DNA from: Flavobacterium glycines
GTDB taxonomy: Bacteria > Bacteroidota > Bacteroidia > Flavobacteriales > Flavobacteriaceae
Direction: 5' to 3'
Assembly: GCF_900100165.1 (NCBI RefSeq)
Contig: NZ_FNEO01000005.1
Coordinates: forward strand, 150,002-214,001
Length of the DNA: 64,000 bases
Position numbers and translations under genes: made by a program. The stretch's first letter is position 1, and each line of letters opens with the position of its first letter. Shown here in pieces: positions 36,729 through 44,920 of this stretch. Below the pieces are notes generated by a model. That model searched no databases and was not told the origin of the DNA. It saw only the letters and a program-made list of their open reading frames with translations.

Positions 36729-38003
36729 ATGAACAAAACGGCGCAAATCAAAAAAAATCATCAATTCATTAAAACTAGAAAACTTGTTATCGTTTCTATA
36801 TTAATTGGTTTCCTCTCTGCCTTTTTAGGTATTAGTTTAAAGAAAATAACTGAATACTACGAAGAACTCTTTTTTCACCAAGCCAATTTGAATCCGTTTT
36901 TCTATATTCTTTTTCCTGTTTTTGGATTGTCTGTAATTTACTTTTTAAGACAATACCTCTTTAAGAAAAAAGAAAACAAAGGCATCAAAGAAGTTTTTGA
37001 AAGCAGCAATTCTAAAACCAAAAATCTTCCGTCTTACAAAATTCCATCGCATACTATCAACGGGATATTGACAGTTATTTTTGGAGGTTCAACCGGAATC
37101 GAAGTTTCTACCGTGGTTGCCACTGCCACTATCGGTTCGGTAGCACATCAAAAAGAAAATGTTTTCCGTCAATACAAAACAGAACTAATTTGCGCAGGTG
37201 TAGCTGCCGGAATCACAGCCTTATTTAGCAGCCCGATTGCCGGAATCTTATTTGCCCTGGAAGTCATCTCCAGAAAAGTAACCCGAGCTTTTGTAATTTC
37301 CAATCTAATTGCAGTATCCATCGCTTTTGGGTTATTGGCTATCTTAAATGAAAAACCCCTGTTTACTGTTACTATAACCACCTGGCATTTAAGAGCAATT
37401 CCGTACTTTATTTTGTTGGGTATTTTAGCCGGAATCAATTCCGTGTACTTAACTAAAAGTGTATTGTTTTTCAAAAGTCAATTTGCTAAAATCGAAACAC
37501 ATTACCACAAAATCATTTTGGGGTCAATAATCTTAAGCATTTCGCTTTTTATCTTTCCTCAATTATACGGCGAAGGTTACCATGCTATAAAAACAATCAT
37601 CAATACCAATAACGAAATTCCTTTAACCCTTACTCTTGGCTTAAGCTTTGCAGGAGTTCTATTTCTAAAACCTATTGTAACCTCTGTTACTCTTGCCTCC
37701 GGTGGTGATGGTGGTGTTTTTGCTCCCAGCTTATTTATCGGTGCTTTTTTAGGCTTATTAGTCGCTTCTGTACTTAATACCTTTTTTGATACTCAAATTA
37801 TCCCGGTTAATTTCATGATTATTGGTATGGCCGCCGTTTTAAGCGCCAGCATTCATGCTCCACTTACCGCTATCTTTTTGGTTTGTGGCTTAACAAATAA
37901 TTATACTCTGTTTTTCCCAATACTAGCCGCTTGCTTTATTTCTAAATATACAGCCAAAATGATTTATCCCAACACGGTGTACACTTTTGTTCCAAGTATT
38001 TAA
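36729..38003 (+). CDS. ClC-type chloride channel / antiporter
   Basis: A 424-residue membrane protein of the ClC family with about ten or more hydrophobic segments and no CBS domains. Conserved blocks are FSSPIAGILFALEVISRK and SGGDGGVFAPSLFIGAFLG. The motif that is usually GREGP reads GGSTGIEVSTVV, keeping the gating-type glutamate (E125) but not the flanking Arg, Gly and Pro. A -7-like TAAATTTG is at 36681-36688. It likely moves Cl- or another anion, perhaps in exchange with protons. The HPP membrane protein gene follows after 11 bases. Confidence 0.9.
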   Translation: MNKTAQIKKNHQFIKTRKLVIVSILIGFLSAFLGISLKKITEYYEELFFHQANLNPFFYILFPVFGLSVIYFLRQYLFKKKENKGIKEVFESSNSKTKNLPSYKIPSHTINGILTVIFGGSTGIEVSTVVATATIGSVAHQKENVFRQYKTELICAGVAAGITALFSSPIAGILFALEVISRKVTRAFVISNLIAVSIAFGLLAILNEKPLFTVTITTWHLRAIPYFILLGILAGINSVYLTKSVLFFKSQFAKIETHYHKIILGSIILSISLFIFPQLYGEGYHAIKTIINTNNEIPLTLTLGLSFAGVLFLKPIVTSVTLASGGDGGVFAPSLFIGAFLGLLVASVLNTFFDTQIIPVNFMIIGMAAVLSASIHAPLTAIFLVCGLTNNYTLFFPILAACFISKYTAKMIYPNTVYTFVPSI

Positions 38004-38014
38004 ATTTAATAATC

Positions 38015-38623
38015 ATGCCCACTCACAAAATAAAAAGGAGCTATCGCAAAACCAGATACATTCTCTATAAAGAAACCCTAATTGATTACAAAGAACAATT
38101 TTGGTCTTTTTTAGGATCATTCGTAGGAATTGGACTCATTGCTTATTTTCAAAGTCAACATTTTTCTCATCAGGATGTTGTTTATTTAATTGGTTCTTTT
38201 GGAGCCTCGAGTGTATTAGTTTATGGAATTATTGAAAGTCCCTTTTCACAACCTCGTAATCTGGTTGGCGGACATCTTATTTCTGCTTTTATAGGTGTAA
38301 CTGTACATCGACTGCTTCCCGATACCTTATATCTTGCCGCACCTATGGCCGTTTCCTTATCGATTGTAATGATGCAAATAACCAAAACACTCCATCCTCC
38401 GGGAGGAGCAACGGCATTAATAGCTGTTATTGGAACTCAAAAAATAAAAGCGTTAGGATATTGGTATGTGTTATCTCCTGTATTAACCGGGGTATTAATC
38501 TTGTTGTTTACAGCTTTACTATTTAACAACATGACCACAAGTCGCAACTATCCAGCTAATAGTACTTATCACAAGCGCTATCTGAGAAAAATAAAGCGTC
38601 TGATAAAACCAACCCATTCATAA
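38015..38623 (+). CDS. HPP family integral membrane protein
   Basis: A 202-residue protein with four to five hydrophobic segments and the family signature KTLHPPGGATALIAVIG. Members in cyanobacteria and plastids have been linked to nitrite transport; for bacteria like this the role is open. The N- and C-terminal tails are strongly basic. Being 11 bases behind the ClC gene, it is in one operon with it, which suggests a joint role in anion transport. Confidence 0.9.
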   Translation: MPTHKIKRSYRKTRYILYKETLIDYKEQFWSFLGSFVGIGLIAYFQSQHFSHQDVVYLIGSFGASSVLVYGIIESPFSQPRNLVGGHLISAFIGVTVHRLLPDTLYLAAPMAVSLSIVMMQITKTLHPPGGATALIAVIGTQKIKALGYWYVLSPVLTGVLILLFTALLFNNMTTSRNYPANSTYHKRYLRKIKRLIKPTHS

Positions 38624-38664
38624 TCAAACCAAATCTTATTTTTTGATAAAATTTCATAAATCGC

Positions 38665-38696
38665 ATTGGGATTAAAAAGGATTAAATGTACCTTTG
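38665..38696 (+). promoter_or_regulatory. Bacteroidota-type promoter of the pRiA4b ORF-3-like gene
   Basis: ATTG (38665-38668) and TACCTTTG (38689-38696) are spaced by 20 bases. Transcription would begin near 38702, just before the ATG at 38720, and this rules out the upstream TTG at 38666 as start. Confidence 0.65.
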
Positions 38697-38719
38697 AACT
38701 TTTTACAAAAACAACGATT

Positions 38720-39259
38720 ATGGTTTATAAATTTAGAGTAATCTTAGACGCCGAAGAAGATATTTTCAGAGATATCGCGATACTTGAAGACGATACTTTA
38801 GAAGATTTACACAATGCTATCTTTAATTCTTTTGGATTTGATGGTATGGAAGTCGCTTCTTTTTACACTTGTGATGACACTTGGAATCAGGAAGATGAAA
38901 TTTCACTTTTTGATACCGGAGACGTTCTCGGAGAACAACGAATCATGAGTGATTATAAACTTTCAGATATTCTAGATGAGGAAAATACTAAAATCATCTA
39001 TGTCTATGATTTTATCAATATGTGGACTTTCTTAGTAGAACTTGCAGCTATAGAAGAACAGACTGCCGGATCTACTTATCCCGAAACACTTTTCGCTCAC
39101 GGGGAAATGCCTGATGAAGCTTTAGAGAAAAATTTTGAAGCAGATAATGCAGATGATTTTTACGATGAATTTGAAGATGGGTTAGATGATGACGACATGG
39201 ATATGTTTGAAGGAGACGACAGCTACGAAGATTACGGCTTTGAAGAAAATTGGAATTAG
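38720..39259 (+). CDS. Plasmid pRiA4b ORF-3-like protein
   Basis: A 179-residue cytoplasmic protein. It starts VYKFRVILDAEEDIFRDI and has DTLEDLHNAIFNSFGFDG, ASFYTCDDTWNQEDEI and KIIYVYDFINMWTFLVEL, the pattern of the pRiA4b ORF-3 family (also found as a passenger in some IS1096-like elements). The function is unknown. The last 60 residues are very acidic (Asp/Glu runs). The start at 38720 is set by the promoter just upstream. No transposase is nearby, so it appears to be a resident gene. Confidence 0.82.
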   Translation: MVYKFRVILDAEEDIFRDIAILEDDTLEDLHNAIFNSFGFDGMEVASFYTCDDTWNQEDEISLFDTGDVLGEQRIMSDYKLSDILDEENTKIIYVYDFINMWTFLVELAAIEEQTAGSTYPETLFAHGEMPDEALEKNFEADNADDFYDEFEDGLDDDDMDMFEGDDSYEDYGFEENWN

Positions 39260-39277
39260 TTTTTTTGAGATACAAAG

Positions 39278-39301
39278 GTTCTGAGGTTCTGAGTTACTAA
39301 G
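39278..39301 (+). repeat. Left octamer repeats of the IVP cassette
   Basis: Three octamers in a row: GTTCTGAG, GTTCTGAG, TTACTAAG. The last 21 bases (39281-39301) match the reverse complement of 39738-39758 at 18 of 21 positions. Confidence 0.8.
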
Positions 39302-39365
39302 TTTTTTCAAAACTTTTTTTATTAAACTTTTTCTTATATTTAATAAAATTTAAATTTTAAGAAAT

Positions 39366-39725
39366 ATGAGTACATTTAAAGACCTTTTGATTTGGCAAAA
39401 ATCAATGACCTTAATCACCCAAATTTACCAATCAACAAATCAATTTCCAAAAGAAGAAATTTTTAGCTTAACTTCACAAATCAGAAGAAGTGCTATTTCT
39501 ATTCCAAGTAATATTGCAGAAGGTTTTGGACGGGAAAGCAAACAGGACTTCTTACGATATTTAAATATTTCCATTGGCTCTTTATTTGAATTCCAAACAC
39601 AATTGGAGATTGCAAAGAATATTAACTATTTAAACGAAAACGAATTTAATAATATATTTGAGGACAGTCGAGAAATTGAGCGTATGTTAGTTTCTTTCAT
39701 CAAAAAATTAAAAGAACGAAACTAG
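39366..39725 (+). CDS. Four-helix-bundle protein of the 23S rRNA intervening-sequence type
   Basis: A 119-residue protein with the family signatures FKDLLIWQKSMTLITQIY, LTSQIRRSAISIPSNIAEG and FLRYLNISIGSLFEFQTQLE. The family is named for open reading frames within intervening sequences of some bacterial 23S rRNA genes, but here no rRNA is near. It is a helical bundle of unknown function, perhaps RNA binding. The gene sits between two unrelated housekeeping-type genes and is bounded by inverted arrays of eight-base repeats, as if it were a small cassette. Confidence 0.92.
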   Translation: MSTFKDLLIWQKSMTLITQIYQSTNQFPKEEIFSLTSQIRRSAISIPSNIAEGFGRESKQDFLRYLNISIGSLFEFQTQLEIAKNINYLNENEFNNIFEDSREIERMLVSFIKKLKERN

Positions 39726-39761
39726 CATACTCAAATCCTCAGAAACTTAGAACCTCAGCCA
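39722..39761 (-). repeat. Right octamer repeats of the IVP cassette (inverted)
   Basis: On the minus strand the octamers read TGGCTGAG, GTTCTAAG, TTTCTGAG, GATTTGAG and TATGCTAG. The repeat overlaps the stop codon region of the four-helix-bundle gene and ends ten bases before the next start. Confidence 0.8.
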
Positions 39762-39770
39762 CTTCAAAAA

Positions 39771-40829
39771 ATGATCAACTTATTCAACGCACACATCGAG
39801 ACACTTTCTATTCACAGAGTAGGAAATAAAAGCCGAAATGAGGCTATCTTTTTATCGGAGCAACCTTTTAGCTTACAAGATGAAATTGTTCCGCTTATCA
39901 AAGAATTCTTCTTGAAACCTTTTAGAGAAAAAGAAGAAAACTATTTTCAATTTGCTCATGAAGTGGATTTGGATTACAATGACATGTACAAGTACGCTAC
40001 TGAAATTTTTGACAATCCGGCTAATCTACACGAAGTTTCAAAAAAAATTACTAAACATTTATTTGAACAATCCAATCATCCGCATATTAAAAACGGTGAA
40101 GTTTATGTGACCCATTTAACTAACGTTAATATTGACAACACAGCTGTTGATGCCATTGGAATTTTCAAAAGTGAGTTACAAAGTGACTTTTTACAGTTTG
40201 AAGAAAAAGAATCTAATTTAGAAATGATTTTACAACAAGGAATCAATCTAAACAAATTAGACAAAGGCTGTTTAATCTTCAATCACAAAAAAGAAGAAGG
40301 TTACAAAATCCTAACTGTTGACAGTAACCGCTACGATGCCCGTTATTGGTTAGAACACTTCCTGTCAGTTGATGCTTTTGAAGATGAAAATTTCATCACT
40401 AAAAAATATTTAAAATTCTGTCAAAACTTTGCCAAAGATGTGGTTTTCCCTGCCGAAGACAAAAAAGAAGAAGTAATGTTCATGAACCGTTCGGTGAATT
40501 ATTTTGCCAAAAATGACGAATTTGAAGAAACTGAATTCTTAAACGAAGTTTTAGACAATCCTGATTTGATTCCGGAATTTAAAAACTACAAAGTTGATAA
40601 AGGAGAAAAATACAGTATTGAAGATGTTACTTCATTCCCAATTGCCAATGCTGCAGTAAGTGATGCCAGAAAATCAATCAAAAACGTAATCAACTTAGAC
40701 ACTAATATTCAAATCAAAATGGATTTTATTAATCCTGAAAGCGCTGAAAAATTTGTAGAAAAAGGTTGGGACGAAGAAAAACAAATGTATTATTACTTAG
40801 TATATTTCAACAAAGAACAAAAATCATAG
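39771..40829 (+). CDS. 37-kDa nucleoid-associated protein (NdpA/YejK family)
   Basis: A 352-residue cytoplasmic protein of the NA37 family. It starts with IETLSIHRVGNKSRNEAI and has HPHIKNGEVYVTHLTN, GIFKSELQSDFLQF and NRYDARYWLEHFL, all recognisable from the bacterial family. E. coli YejK is found on the nucleoid; its task is not known. The start lies just behind the right repeat of the IVP cassette. It is monocistronic with a strong terminator. Confidence 0.88.
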   Translation: MINLFNAHIETLSIHRVGNKSRNEAIFLSEQPFSLQDEIVPLIKEFFLKPFREKEENYFQFAHEVDLDYNDMYKYATEIFDNPANLHEVSKKITKHLFEQSNHPHIKNGEVYVTHLTNVNIDNTAVDAIGIFKSELQSDFLQFEEKESNLEMILQQGINLNKLDKGCLIFNHKKEEGYKILTVDSNRYDARYWLEHFLSVDAFEDENFITKKYLKFCQNFAKDVVFPAEDKKEEVMFMNRSVNYFAKNDEFEETEFLNEVLDNPDLIPEFKNYKVDKGEKYSIEDVTSFPIANAAVSDARKSIKNVINLDTNIQIKMDFINPESAEKFVEKGWDEEKQMYYYLVYFNKEQKS

Positions 40830-40861
40830 CAAGTAAAAATTTTGATTTCACTACTTAATTC

Positions 40862-40897
40862 ATCTCCAATTGTTTAAACAGTTGGAGATTTTTTTTT
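40862..40897 (+). terminator. Terminator of the nucleoid-associated protein gene
   Basis: ATCTCCAA and TTGGAGAT (40862-40869, 40882-40889) form a stem followed by nine Ts. Confidence 0.9.
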
Positions 40898-41027
40898 AAA
40901 CAACCACAAAAAAGAAAGATTAAACTTATTTATTTTTAAAAAATACGTACTTAATCGATTTTTTAAGTATTTTTATCTATGTTTTAATACTTTTATAATC
41001 CCCAAACATAAGAAACCTACATTTATT

Positions 41028-41273
41028 ATGGATTTAAAAGAAATCAAAGCAACTATTATCAGTAAAAAAATTGTATGCTCCATTTTTGGCCACAAAATAG
41101 TAACCTCCAGAAACATTACCAATCATTTAAAAGAATATAGATGTACAGTATGCAAAATGGAATTAACGAATGACGAAGAAGGATACATCACCTACCTCAC
41201 TCCTGAGTTAAAAGAAGTAAACGAAGCCTTAGTTTCATTTTATCAAAAAAAACTTTTAGCCAAACAGCATTAA
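41028..41273 (+). CDS. Small Cys-pair protein, function unknown
   Basis: An 81-residue cytoplasmic protein with no signal peptide. CSIFGHKIVTSRN is followed by EYRCTVCKMELTND, so a CxxC with an upstream Cys and His could hold a zinc ion. The second half is helical (YLTPELKEVNEALVSFYQKK). I do not recognise a named family with confidence. It stands alone, with its own upstream region containing blocks (AAATACGTA, TTAAGTATTTTTAT) that recur before the histidine kinase gene at 50948. Confidence 0.8.
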   Translation: MDLKEIKATIISKKIVCSIFGHKIVTSRNITNHLKEYRCTVCKMELTNDEEGYITYLTPELKEVNEALVSFYQKKLLAKQH

Positions 41274-41353
41274 TAATTTTAAACTCCTACCTTTCCTTAC
41301 AAACAATCTAACCAAGATAATTCACTATTTTTGTATACTAAACAAAAAGTAAG

Positions 41354-43717
41354 ATGAATGATCCTTTGTTTAAAGAGAGTCCCTTTAAAACCTTAATTTC
41401 TTTCCATAAACTAATTGAGGCATTAGAAGAAATTGCGCTATCAGATGTTGATTATCGCTCTAACTATGCAAAATCTTTACTGAAAGAAATTGAATCTATT
41501 CCTGAACTAAGAACCGGAATTGAAGATTTTTCGATTATTACTGATAATAAAAAAATTATTCGAAACCTGCTTGCCGATTTATTCCCTACAGCACTCACTA
41601 ATAATGAAATTAAAGCGGTTGCGATACCTTTTCAGAACACGACTTTCAACTATACTAAAAGATTCAAAAAAATCCTTAAAAACGCAGGAGATTTTGATTT
41701 AACCATTGGTGATTTCAATCAGGAGCAATTCTACGTACTTAGTTGTATTCTTATTTTGAATGCCTATTACAACCAAAACTTTGATTACAACAAACCATTA
41801 TATTATGAAATTCCGGATGCTAATGGTGTAATGTACCATTATCGCATTCTTTACAATGCCGATTTTGTAGAAATCTACCCTTTAAAAGAAGCTCCAATTT
41901 TAAGCATCGAAGACATTGATGAATTAATGGATAACTTTGACAATGTGGCTTTATGGAAGGAAAAATTCCCTTTAGAAAGCTGGGTTTTAAAAGGCTTTGG
42001 TGTCATTAGTTTATTTGACGCTACTAAAGAAACTGCCATTTCAAATCTAAAAAGCAATCTTTTAAAAAGAGACAAAAAAACGGAAGATGATGAAAAATCA
42101 ATAGAAAGCATTTTCAGATCTTTTTTTAAAATTCCCGATTTACGAATAGGTATCAGCATTTATAACGATGATGAAAAAAAGTTCACGAAATTACCTTATG
42201 AGAAATCCAAAATTGGAAGTTTTATACTCCAAAATGCAAATGAAATGGAATCCTGCAGCGCTTTCCTTGGCTGCCCTGTAAACAAACTTCTGGAAGCTAA
42301 AGAATGTTTTACTATTTCAAATGTGGAGTCTTTTGGTGAAATTCCGGGAAATGAAAAATTTGCGCAAGCTTTATTACAACAAAATATCAAAAGCTGCATT
42401 TTTACACCTATTGTAAAAGAAGAAAAATTACTTGGGATAATTGAACTTGTTTCGGCTACTCCAAAACAATTAAACAGCATTAATGCTAACAATCTCAATT
42501 TAATACTACCTAATATTGTCAATACTTTAGAACGCTACGACACCGATTTCCAAAATCAAATTGGAGCTATAATTCAACGTGAATATACAGCTATTCATTC
42601 CAGTGTCTATTGGAAATTCAAAGCCGAAGCTCAGAAATATTTACAAACCAGCGAATCAAACAAAGACTATAATTTTAAAGAGATTGTCTTTAAAGAAGTG
42701 TATCCCCTTTATGGCCAAATAGATATTAATGGATCATCCGAGCATCGTAACAATACCGTAAAAGAGGATTTAAAACATCAAATGCTAAGCTTATTGGCTA
42801 TTTTCGAAAAATCGAAATCCATAAACAAAATCCCTTTATTAGAACAACGAAAATTTGAATTGAATTCATTCTTCGCTGAATTAGAAAAGGAATTAAAAGC
42901 CGATACCGAACAGCAAATACAAAATTATATAGAAAAGGAAATTCATCCTTTATTAAACAAATCCATTGTAGATAAAGAAGACCATTTTTTGATTGATAAC
43001 TATTTTGAGAATCTGGATGCTAAAACACATCTTTTTTATCATGCCCGAAAACAGTTTGACGAAGCCATGGCCATTATCAACAAAAAAATGGCAGATGTTT
43101 TAGATGCAGAACAAAATGAGGCTCAAAATATCTTTCCACATTATTACGAACGTTTTAAAACTGATGGTGTCGAACATAATTTATACATTGGTTCATCCAT
43201 AACTCCTAATCAATCTTTTGATGTTATGTATTTGAATAATCTTAGATTATGGCAATTGCAAACCTTATGCAAAATGGAATTAGAACATCATCGACTAAAA
43301 AAAGTACTACCTTATAATCTGGATGTCAGTTCGCTGATTTTAGTTTTCAGTTCTCCCATTTCCATTAGATTTAGAATGGACGAAAAACGCTTTGATGTTG
43401 ACGGCACTTACAACGCACGCTACGAAGTGGTCAAAAAACGCATTGACAAAGCCAATATTAAAGGCACTAAAGAAAGAATCACCCAAAAAGAAAAAATCAC
43501 CATTGTCTATTCTCATCAACATGAAGAAATTGAGTATTTAAAATACATTCATTTTCTTCAGTTCAAAAACATATTGGAATCAGAAATCGAACAATTTGAA
43601 GTCGAAGATTTACAGGGCGTTTATGGTTTAAAAGCTATTCGAATCAAAGTAATGAATACTGATGAAAATTTGGAGACAAATTACACTTACAAGGAATTAC
43701 TAAGTTCTTTGCATTAA
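41354..43717 (+). CDS. GAF-domain-containing cytoplasmic protein
   Basis: A 787-residue soluble protein. A GAF-like domain lies at roughly 250-400 (FKIPDLRIGISIYNDDE, SCIFTPIVKEEKLLGIIELVS). The N-terminal 250 residues and the C-terminal 380 residues are not recognisable to me; they are rich in charged helices. There is no kinase, cyclase or output domain that I can see, so it may be a sensor acting through protein contacts. A -7-like TATTTTTG (41326-41333) precedes it. Its stop overlaps that of the convergent HD-PycTM gene by four bases. Confidence 0.8.
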   Translation: MNDPLFKESPFKTLISFHKLIEALEEIALSDVDYRSNYAKSLLKEIESIPELRTGIEDFSIITDNKKIIRNLLADLFPTALTNNEIKAVAIPFQNTTFNYTKRFKKILKNAGDFDLTIGDFNQEQFYVLSCILILNAYYNQNFDYNKPLYYEIPDANGVMYHYRILYNADFVEIYPLKEAPILSIEDIDELMDNFDNVALWKEKFPLESWVLKGFGVISLFDATKETAISNLKSNLLKRDKKTEDDEKSIESIFRSFFKIPDLRIGISIYNDDEKKFTKLPYEKSKIGSFILQNANEMESCSAFLGCPVNKLLEAKECFTISNVESFGEIPGNEKFAQALLQQNIKSCIFTPIVKEEKLLGIIELVSATPKQLNSINANNLNLILPNIVNTLERYDTDFQNQIGAIIQREYTAIHSSVYWKFKAEAQKYLQTSESNKDYNFKEIVFKEVYPLYGQIDINGSSEHRNNTVKEDLKHQMLSLLAIFEKSKSINKIPLLEQRKFELNSFFAELEKELKADTEQQIQNYIEKEIHPLLNKSIVDKEDHFLIDNYFENLDAKTHLFYHARKQFDEAMAIINKKMADVLDAEQNEAQNIFPHYYERFKTDGVEHNLYIGSSITPNQSFDVMYLNNLRLWQLQTLCKMELEHHRLKKVLPYNLDVSSLILVFSSPISIRFRMDEKRFDVDGTYNARYEVVKKRIDKANIKGTKERITQKEKITIVYSHQHEEIEYLKYIHFLQFKNILESEIEQFEVEDLQGVYGLKAIRIKVMNTDENLETNYTYKELLSSLH

Positions 43718-44895
43718 AGACGTGTAGCATTGAATGCAAAGAAAAAAGCGAGAAATGAAATAATGATTCCTACCATGAAAATGGTATAGGTTATACGCAG
43801 TAATTTGTATTTTTTTTCTAAAACAATGCCTAAATAATACAAATCCTTAATCATGGAATTGTACAAATAAGTATTGTCTTTCATCATTTCATTTACCGCC
43901 CATTCGTATTCTTCCAAAGGCATTTTGTAAAAATTACCAAAGAACAACAAATTAACTTTTCGGTCTTCAATATCTTTTCGGGTAAAAGTGCCACTGGTTA
44001 CTTTTGGTCTTGTTGAAAGAATTGCAAAAACAATACAAATCACACTAAACATCAACATAATAAAAGTTGGAATCACCAAGTGTGCATTACTCGGACTGTC
44101 TAATTTAGGAACTATCGAAGACAAAGCAATAGAAATAATAATTGCATTTACTGACAATAAAATATTGGCTTTGCTATCGGCAATACCACTTAAACGGGTA
44201 TGATTACTCAAGGTGACTCTGAACAAAGTATCAATTCCACGGTCAGGTTTAGGGACTTTTAATGATTTATCTTTTTTTTGTTTTTTCACCTCGTTCTCTT
44301 GCTGTAATTTTTTAATTTTTTCCTGAATCAAAACCACATTTTTTTCCTTTAACGGTTGCCAATTGGCTTTAGCATAATCGGTATAATACTGATGGCATTC
44401 TGTCAGCATTTTTAAATTCTCCTGAGCCCATTCTAAATCAGAAGTTTGTTTTTGTTTGACAATTTTCCATTCCAATCTTAAACATTCACAGCTGTCACAG
44501 TAATTTTCTTTGGTAAAATGATAAAAATCGGCATCCTTGATTATTTTTTCTGAAATAGTTTGCGGAATATGATGGTATTTCGTTGCCCGAATTAAAGCAT
44601 CTACCTGAGCTATATAATCGGACGTTTTCCCTTGTTTTTCTAAATAATCGGCAACAATTTTCACACTGTTTTCTTCGTGATTTTCAACTCCGTAAATATA
44701 CCCCGTATCATGAAACCATGCTGCTACAATAAGTATTTCAAGCTCTTCTTCAGTTAAATTTTCCTGTACTGAAAGTAATTTTACAGCCTCAACCACATCC
44801 GAAGTATGGTTCAAATTGTGATAAATAAATGAATCAGAAAGTTTATCTTTGAGTAATTTATAAACAAAATCTTGTGCTTGCTCGATAAGATCCAT
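43714..44895 (-). CDS. HD-domain protein fused to a Pycsar-effector-type transmembrane domain (PycTM)
   Basis: A 393-residue protein in two parts. Residues 1-200 form an HD phosphohydrolase domain with H26/H30 (YHNLNHTSD), the HD pair H62-D63 (AAWFHDTGYIYG), KYHH and the final Asp in IIKDADFYHF, so the metal site looks complete. A charged coiled linker (about 185-220) leads to FRVTLSNHTRLSGIADSKAN and hydrophobic segments at about 245-262, 270-292 and 367-388, the pattern of the PycTM family that acts as membrane effector in Pycsar anti-phage defence. No pyrimidine cyclase gene is adjacent. The gene is divergent from the phosphoesterase gene with a gap of only 25 bases. Confidence 0.8.
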   Translation of the reverse strand: MDLIEQAQDFVYKLLKDKLSDSFIYHNLNHTSDVVEAVKLLSVQENLTEEELEILIVAAWFHDTGYIYGVENHEENSVKIVADYLEKQGKTSDYIAQVDALIRATKYHHIPQTISEKIIKDADFYHFTKENYCDSCECLRLEWKIVKQKQTSDLEWAQENLKMLTECHQYYTDYAKANWQPLKEKNVVLIQEKIKKLQQENEVKKQKKDKSLKVPKPDRGIDTLFRVTLSNHTRLSGIADSKANILLSVNAIIISIALSSIVPKLDSPSNAHLVIPTFIMLMFSVICIVFAILSTRPKVTSGTFTRKDIEDRKVNLLFFGNFYKMPLEEYEWAVNEMMKDNTYLYNSMIKDLYYLGIVLEKKYKLLRITYTIFMVGIIISFLAFFFAFNATRL

Positions 44896-44920
44896 AGGTA
44901 AATTTTTATACTACTAAATT

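Noticed and set aside
38720..39259. Passenger gene of an insertion sequence
   Set aside because: The family is seen in some IS1096-like elements, but there is no transposase, no terminal inverted repeats around it and it has its own standard promoter.
39366..39725. Intervening sequence inside a 23S rRNA gene
   Set aside because: The protein belongs to that family, but no rRNA sequence flanks it; protein genes lie on both sides.
43714..44895. A complete Pycsar anti-phage defence operon
   Set aside because: Only the PycTM-type membrane domain is present, fused to an HD domain. No pyrimidine cyclase or other defence gene is in the flanks; the neighbours look like core genes.
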